Part shown: one piece after another, positions 6,170 to 9,742 of the stretch
Position numbering within the stretch: position 1 is the first letter of the stretch
Layout of the letters: each line of letters starts with the position of its first letter
Source of the DNA: Spirochaetaceae bacterium
Lineage (GTDB): Bacteria; Spirochaetota; Spirochaetia; Treponematales; Breznakiellaceae
DNA: 9,742 nt
Direction of reading: 5' to 3'
Assembly (NCBI GenBank): GCA_031290855.1
Contig: JAISLM010000005.1
Span: 1-9,742, forward strand
Notes under the pieces: model-generated
The model's input: only the letters and a program-made list of their open reading frames with translations
Told to the model about the DNA's origin: nothing
The model's database searches: none
Program-made: the position numbers and the translations under genes

Positions 6170-7348
6170 CTAGGGGGACTGGAGGGCGGCGACGGGGTCC
6201 AGCTTTGCGGCGCGGGAGGCGGGGTTGAAGCCGAAGAAGACGCCGATGAAGGCGGAGGAAAGGAAGGCGGCCAGGCAGGCGGCGGGGTTTACCGCGAAGG
6301 GCCAGTTCAGCACGTAGACCACGCACAGGCTTAACAGCAGGCCCGCCGCGATACCGGCCAGGCCGCCTGTCAGCGTGATCGCGGCGGCCTCGACAAGGAA
6401 CTGCGTCCGTATCGCCGCGCCGGACGCGCCGACAGCCTTGCGGATGCCGATCTCCTTTTTCCGTTCCGTTACAGACACGATCATGATGTTCATGATGCCG
6501 ACGCCGCCGACCAGCAGCGAAATGGCGGCGATGCCGGACAGCAGCAGGTTCATCGTGCCGGAGACCGCCTCGAACTGCGACAGCGCCGACTTCATCGACG
6601 TGATGTTGACGGAGTAGGCGTCGCCGGTCAGCGAGGCGATGAAGGCGCGGGCCCTGTCGGTCACCTCCACCGCGTGATCCTGGCTGTCCGCTTCCAGCAC
6701 GAGGGCCGAGGCGTCGGGGGACGGCGCGATCTTCTTCGTGTAGAAGCCGCGCGGCACGTAAAACGAGGCGTTTTCGAAGAAGCCGTTGGTTTCGGCAAGG
6801 ACGCCGGCGACGGTAAAGCCGAAGGACTGCCCCTCGTGCACCAGGATCAGTTTTTTGCCGGCGGCGCGGCCTTCCGGGAACAGGGACGCGGCGGCTTCGC
6901 TTTGCAGGATCAGGGTCTGCCGGCCCTGCACGTCGTCCGATACCGAAAAGAAGTTCCCGTAATCCAGCGCCAGGCCGCACATCTCCAGGTAGCCGTAGGG
7001 GACGGCGCTGCCGGAAACGTTTACGTCGCTGTCTTTGTAACGCAGAGCCGCGCCGAACGAGTTTACCGGCCATATACGTTTTACGCGCGGGATTTCATCG
7101 AACAGCTTCGCGCTGAACGCTTCGTTAAAGCTGATGTTTGCCTGCCGCAGCCGCCAGCCCGCCTGAAGCCGGACGAGGTTGAGGCCGGACGAGCCGAAGG
7201 CGGCGCTGACGTTCCCTCGGGCGCTCTCGCCTATGGACGTAACGACGATCACGGACGCGACGCCGATGATTATGCCGAGCAGCGAGAGGACGGTGCGGGT
7301 CCTGCTGCGGCGGAAGGTTTTGAACGCGAAGGAAAGGTCTTCCAGCAT
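6170..7348 (-). CDS. MacB/FtsX-type ABC permease, without its ATPase
   Basis: The 392-residue product has the MacB-like layout: one transmembrane helix near the N-terminus (about 20-38, LLGIIIGVASVIVVTSIGES), a long extracytoplasmic MacB_PCD-type domain, then an FtsX domain with three helices near the C-terminus. SLLVGGVGIMNIMIVSVTER followed by KKEIGIRKAVGAS and the final FGFNPASRAAKLDPVAAL are diagnostic. Such permeases use ATP hydrolysis by a partner to drive export of peptides, lipoproteins or drugs, or mechanical transfer across the periplasm. The ATG at 7348 is chosen because family homology starts there; the longer frame to 7621 would run through a terminator and antisense to the porin gene. 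No clear Shine-Dalgarno is visible. No ATPase or HlyD-type adaptor gene accompanies it, so it must borrow one or be a relic. Its 3' end abuts the 54-bp repeat array. Confidence 0.85.
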   Translation of the reverse strand: MLEDLSFAFKTFRRSRTRTVLSLLGIIIGVASVIVVTSIGESARGNVSAAFGSSGLNLVRLQAGWRLRQANISFNEAFSAKLFDEIPRVKRIWPVNSFGAALRYKDSDVNVSGSAVPYGYLEMCGLALDYGNFFSVSDDVQGRQTLILQSEAAASLFPEGRAAGKKLILVHEGQSFGFTVAGVLAETNGFFENASFYVPRGFYTKKIAPSPDASALVLEADSQDHAVEVTDRARAFIASLTGDAYSVNITSMKSALSQFEAVSGTMNLLLSGIAAISLLVGGVGIMNIMIVSVTERKKEIGIRKAVGASGAAIRTQFLVEAAAITLTGGLAGIAAGLLLSLCVVYVLNWPFAVNPAACLAAFLSSAFIGVFFGFNPASRAAKLDPVAALQSP

Positions 7349-7375
7349 AAGGCCATTGTAGCGGGCGGGCCGGAC

Positions 7376-7405
7376 AAAAAAAAGCCCCGCCACAGGCGGG
7401 GCTTT
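7376..7405 (-). terminator. Intrinsic terminator after the porin gene
   Basis: AAAGCCCCGCC (7381-7391) and GGCGGGGCTTT (7395-7405) form a perfect 11-bp stem with a 3-nt loop. Read on the - strand it is followed by eight T (7383-7376). It ends transcription from the porin gene 30-60 nt beyond its stop and separates it from the MacB-like gene, which therefore needs its own promoter or read-through. Confidence 0.88.
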
Positions 7406-7436
7406 ACACCAGGCTTTAGTCAGCGCCCGGACAAAA

Positions 7437-8957
7437 CTAGAAGGTCCAGACGAAGTCGAACTGGAGGGTGTTTGTGGTGCCGCTGGCGCCCTGGTTGCCG
7501 CCCTGGTGGCCGCCGCCCTGTGGAGAAATACCGGGATGTTTTGCCCAGAACTCAGTATCGTCGTTGGATTTGGCCCAGAAAACAAGCTCGTCGTACACGA
7601 CAAAGGTCGCGCCGCTGCCAAGGCTGAATTCGGCGGAGGGCTTGACGCCGAAGCCGAACTGGTCGCTGCCGCCGTTGTTGATCTTGAAGCTGAGCTCGGC
7701 CCCGGCCGTGATGTCGTCGGTGAGGGCGTAGGAGACGGACGGGCTGATCGTTATCGGGAACAGGTTCCCCTGACCCTTGTCTTCAGGATCGGTCGCGTCG
7801 TTTACATCGTAATAATAGCTATCGGCAAAGGTAATGTCGGAGATCGCCAGGGCGATGCCGAGCTTCTCGTTCACGCTGTAGGCAACCTTCAGTTTGGGGT
7901 ATATCCCCCAGAAGGGGTTGTAGTCGCCTTTCTTATAGGCGCCGGGGATCTCGTCGCCATCCTTATACGCGTCGCTGACCGTTTTGGAGCCCAGGTTGAG
8001 CGCCGCCACGGAAAGGTCTATCTGCAGGGGCTCGATCGGTTTGAGCTGCAGGCCGACCAGCAGGTTGGACGTGTTGGGGAACGGGTTGTCAACATTTCGC
8101 TTTATGTCCCATCCGTTTTGGCTTATGTAGCTAAGATCCGCATAAACATTGTTTCCGCTTTCATCCTTACCCACTAAAACATGCTCGTATCCGGTCTCAA
8201 TGAAGTTATGCGTTGTCGCGAATACCGCCGAGAACTTATCGCTCTTGTACTTGGCGCCCACGACAAAGTGGCGGGCGGCCTCAAACTGATCTAAAAAAGG
8301 GCCATTGGTTTTTACCGCAGACGCAAACAGGTTGGCCGTGCCGTAGAACGCGCCCAGGTTAAGGCCCTCGATCGGCGTTAGCTCGATCTTTACGCCGTCC
8401 TTGCCGTCCCAGCCGGTTACGTTGAGGGCGCTGTCATTTCTGGCAAAGCTGGAATAGAACAGCCCCCAGGTTTCGTCGGTACCCTTGCCGACGCTTACCT
8501 TGATCTTCTTGTCCAACAGGTAGCCGTACACGAAGGCCTTGTTCACCGTGTTGTTCAGGTTATTCAGTTTCCCGGAAAGGTTACCACCTCCTGTTACACT
8601 AGCACCAGGTGCTTGAGGCCCATCAAAATTATCCGGGCGGTAGCGGAAACGGGTCTTTACGCCGAGGTTGTCCCTTTCCCATACAAGCTGCAACTGGGCC
8701 CGGAACGGGGTTCCGTCATCAAGGTCGTCGCTGTAGGCGTACGCGGCGGGGTTCTGCGCCCCGGTATCACGCCCGGCGGCAAATGCCGCGTTCTCGCCGG
8801 TATCGTCCACGGTGGCGCCCTCAACACGCAGGCCGGTCCTTACATCGCCCGTAACCGTAAGGCCGGGGATCTTTAAGGCGTCCGGCAGTTCCAACGCAAA
8901 TGCTTTGCCCGCAAGCAGCACGGCAAGGCAAACAAACAAACTTGAAATTTTTTTCAT
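7437..8957 (-). CDS. Outer-membrane beta-barrel (porin-like) protein
   Basis: The 506-residue product begins with a classical signal peptide (MKKISSLFVCLAVLLAGKAFA, predicted cut after Ala21). The rest alternates polar and hydrophobic residues with many Asp/Asn/Gly turns and aromatic girdles, e.g. FRAQLQLVWERDNLGVKTRF, KLKVAYSVNEKLGIALAIS and ITISPSVSYALTDDITAGAE. It ends in LQFDFVWTF, with the terminal Phe that the barrel-assembly machinery recognises. No characterised family was recognised; large porin-like families of this style occur in treponemes. Just before the last strand is a low-complexity Gly/Gln/His segment (GGGHQGGNQGASG), probably a loop or an expanded tract. AGGAGG lies 10 nt upstream of the ATG. 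The gene is monocistronic, bounded by its own promoter and terminator. Substrate unknown; passage of corrinoids or other nutrients is only a guess from the neighbourhood. Confidence 0.8.
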   Translation of the reverse strand: MKKISSLFVCLAVLLAGKAFALELPDALKIPGLTVTGDVRTGLRVEGATVDDTGENAAFAAGRDTGAQNPAAYAYSDDLDDGTPFRAQLQLVWERDNLGVKTRFRYRPDNFDGPQAPGASVTGGGNLSGKLNNLNNTVNKAFVYGYLLDKKIKVSVGKGTDETWGLFYSSFARNDSALNVTGWDGKDGVKIELTPIEGLNLGAFYGTANLFASAVKTNGPFLDQFEAARHFVVGAKYKSDKFSAVFATTHNFIETGYEHVLVGKDESGNNVYADLSYISQNGWDIKRNVDNPFPNTSNLLVGLQLKPIEPLQIDLSVAALNLGSKTVSDAYKDGDEIPGAYKKGDYNPFWGIYPKLKVAYSVNEKLGIALAISDITFADSYYYDVNDATDPEDKGQGNLFPITISPSVSYALTDDITAGAELSFKINNGGSDQFGFGVKPSAEFSLGSGATFVVYDELVFWAKSNDDTEFWAKHPGISPQGGGHQGGNQGASGTTNTLQFDFVWTF

Positions 8958-9026
8958 CTAAAAAATTCCTCCTAATGGTTCTGGGACAGCAGACTAAGCC
9001 CGCCTTGTATCCCATCTGTTTGATTC

Positions 9027-9055
9027 ATTATATTATGGCCAAAAAAAAAAATCAA
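9027..9055 (-). promoter_or_regulatory. Promoter of the porin-like gene with a homopolymeric spacer
   Basis: On the - strand, -35 TTGATT (9055-9050), a 17-bp spacer and a perfect -10 TATAAT (9032-9027) are seen. A run of 11 A on the + strand (9041-9051) forms the end of the -35 box and nine bases of the spacer. The leader from about 9020 to the ATG at 8957 is some 60 nt and contains a TGGGA/TCCCA hairpin (about 8982-9014) before the AGGAGG at 8973-8968. Confidence 0.75.
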
Positions 9056-9226
9056 GTGGTATTCGTAAATTTTAAAGAATTTTAACAATTTTTTTTAGTT
9101 TCAGGCCCGCCAGCCCCAGCCGGGCCGGGCGGCCCACGGAATTCCATGTTAATTCCCGTGCTGTCCTTGATCAAGCCCCGGCGGGCCGGCGGGAAGGAAT
9201 TCCGAATTCAAGCGCAGGCCCCCACG
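9056..9226. other. Intergenic segment between porin promoter and right RAYT-like element
   Basis: No gene is seen. The part next to the promoter is AT-rich (to about 9100), possibly an UP-like or bent region; the rest is GC-rich. It holds the perfect palindrome CTTGATCAAG (9166-9175) and an imperfect dyad CACGGAATT/AATTCCCGTG (about 9136-9160) that could form a hairpin with one bulged C. No relation to the transposase remnant on the left side was noticed. Confidence 0.5.
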
Positions 9227-9324
9227 GCTAAACTTGGCCCGCGGTTCGGGTTTCAGGGCAGGGGTGTCCCCCTGGGCCGCTTCGGTTCGGGGAGGGGATG
9301 GCGGCCGCCGCGGTTCGCCGGGCG
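9227..9324 (-). repeat. Distal end of right RAYT-like element
   Basis: Inverted counterpart of 495-592, equal in length (98 bp) and about 89% identical by hand alignment. It marks the boundary of the right copy at 9227. It is GC-richer than the left copy, with most differences being C here for T there. Confidence 0.75.
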
Positions 9325-9340
9325 GGGCGTCGCCCGCTAT

Positions 9341-9521
9341 GGGGTCAGACCCCGGCAGGCCGTTTCCCGCTATGGGGTCTGACACCGGCGGGGCGTCGCC
9401 CGCTGCGGGGTCTGACACCGGCAGGCCGTTTCCCGCTGCGGGGTCTGACACCGCCGCCGTCCGGCGGGGCTCCAGCCGCTGCGGCCCCGGCGAGGCGTCG
9501 CCCGCTGCGGGGTCTGACACC
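9341..9521 (-). repeat. Right REP-like cluster, ~33-bp repeats
   Basis: Five cores occur on the + strand: GGGGTCAGACCCC at 9341 and GGGGTCTGACACC at 9374, 9407, 9440 and 9509. The first four are exactly 33 bp apart; the last is 69 bp on, after a different insert. Between cores, GGCGGGGCGTCGCCCGCTGC and GGCAGGCCGTTTCCCGC(TG/TA)-type fillers alternate. Read on the - strand this keeps the RAYT-like frame open as an 11-residue repeat (GVRPRSGKRPA-like). Confidence 0.88.
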
Positions 9522-9742
9522 GCCGTCCGGGAAGTCCCCCGCCTCCGCGCCGTCCGGCGGCTCCCCTTCCAGTATCCGCGACCGGTACCGGTCGCCCCAC
9601 AGATGCCCTGTCCGTCCATTATCCCGGTTGTACCTAATGGCGAAGGTCTGCTTCAGCCATTTCATTATCGCCGGCAGCTCGAACCCGTCCGCGGGCCTGA
9701 TGTAAAAGGCCAGCCGGTCGCCGGCAAGACTCAAGCCCCGGA
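9345..9742 (-). CDS. RAYT-like protein, C-terminal part, right copy
   Basis: Partial: the frame enters at the window edge (9742), so the start is outside. The protein is identical to the left copy from the edge to GEPPDG, including GDRLAFYIRP in place of the HUH site and the GHLWGDRYRSRIL end. Beyond that it differs: the frame crosses the 33-bp repeats and ends at TGA 9347-9345. That stop lies inside the last GTC(A/T)GAC core, where the central base reads T on this strand, while cores that read A keep the frame open. The copy points inward, opposite to the left one. Whether the repeat-coded tail is a true protein part is uncertain. Confidence 0.7.
   Translation of the reverse strand, partial: RGLSLAGDRLAFYIRPADGFELPAIMKWLKQTFAIRYNRDNGRTGHLWGDRYRSRILEGEPPDGAEAGDFPDGGVRPRSGRRLAGAAAAGAPPDGGGVRPRSGKRPAGVRPRSGRRPAGVRPHSGKRPAGV

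Noticed and set aside
7349..7621. N-terminal extension of the MacB-like frame up to 7621
   Set aside because: It would run antisense to the porin gene and through the perfect terminator at 7376-7405. Family similarity starts at the Met at 7348.
6674..7627. 317-codon + strand frame opposite the MacB-like gene
   Set aside because: It is an antisense shadow. The minus frame carries clear MacB/FtsX motifs, while this one has none and would also cross the terminator.

Overview
The window looks like accessory chromosome of a GC-rich diderm anaerobe, most probably a spirochaete of the termite-gut Treponema type. The grounds are indirect: a REP-associated transposase-like protein with GTC(A/T)GAC palindrome clusters that resembles what I recall from those genomes, a Treponema-like outer-membrane barrel protein, and an extracytoplasmic anaerobic-type cobaltochelatase. 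I cannot name the species, and even the phylum is an inference.

Layout. Both ends carry the 3' part of the same RAYT-like element in opposite orientation, pointing inward (bases 1-592 on + and 9227-9742 on -). Each copy has a protein C-terminus, a cluster of short palindromic repeats and a conserved 98-bp distal end. Next to the left copy is a decayed ISNCY-type transposase (611-1041, -) that has lost its catalytic middle. A strong promoter at 1158-1186 then drives a leader of about 600 nt holding a cobalamin-type riboswitch, a hairpin overlapping its B12-box-like segment, and an intrinsic terminator at 1535-1567.

Below it lies a tight four-gene + strand operon (1806-5527): a lipoprotein CbiK cobaltochelatase, a BtuF-like binding lipoprotein, a BtuC-like permease and a BtuD-like ATPase. 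Together they read as a B12-repressed corrinoid or cobalt-tetrapyrrole acquisition module with metal insertion outside the cytoplasm. The operon ends in a hairpin and runs into 11 tandem copies of a ~54-bp palindromic repeat (5550-6152), which fills the gap to a convergent, orphan MacB/FtsX-type permease (6170-7348, -). Upstream of that, after a strong terminator, is a 506-residue outer-membrane porin-like gene (7437-8957, -). Its promoter contains a run of 11 A/T in the -35/-10 spacer and may be phase variable.

The three repeat clusters (left, array, right) share one 7-bp core, GTC(A/T)GAC, although their periods differ (99, 54 and 33 bp). This suggests one REP-like family spread by, or together with, the RAYT-like protein. 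The two RAYT copies differ at only four positions over 195 bp, and all four are silent.
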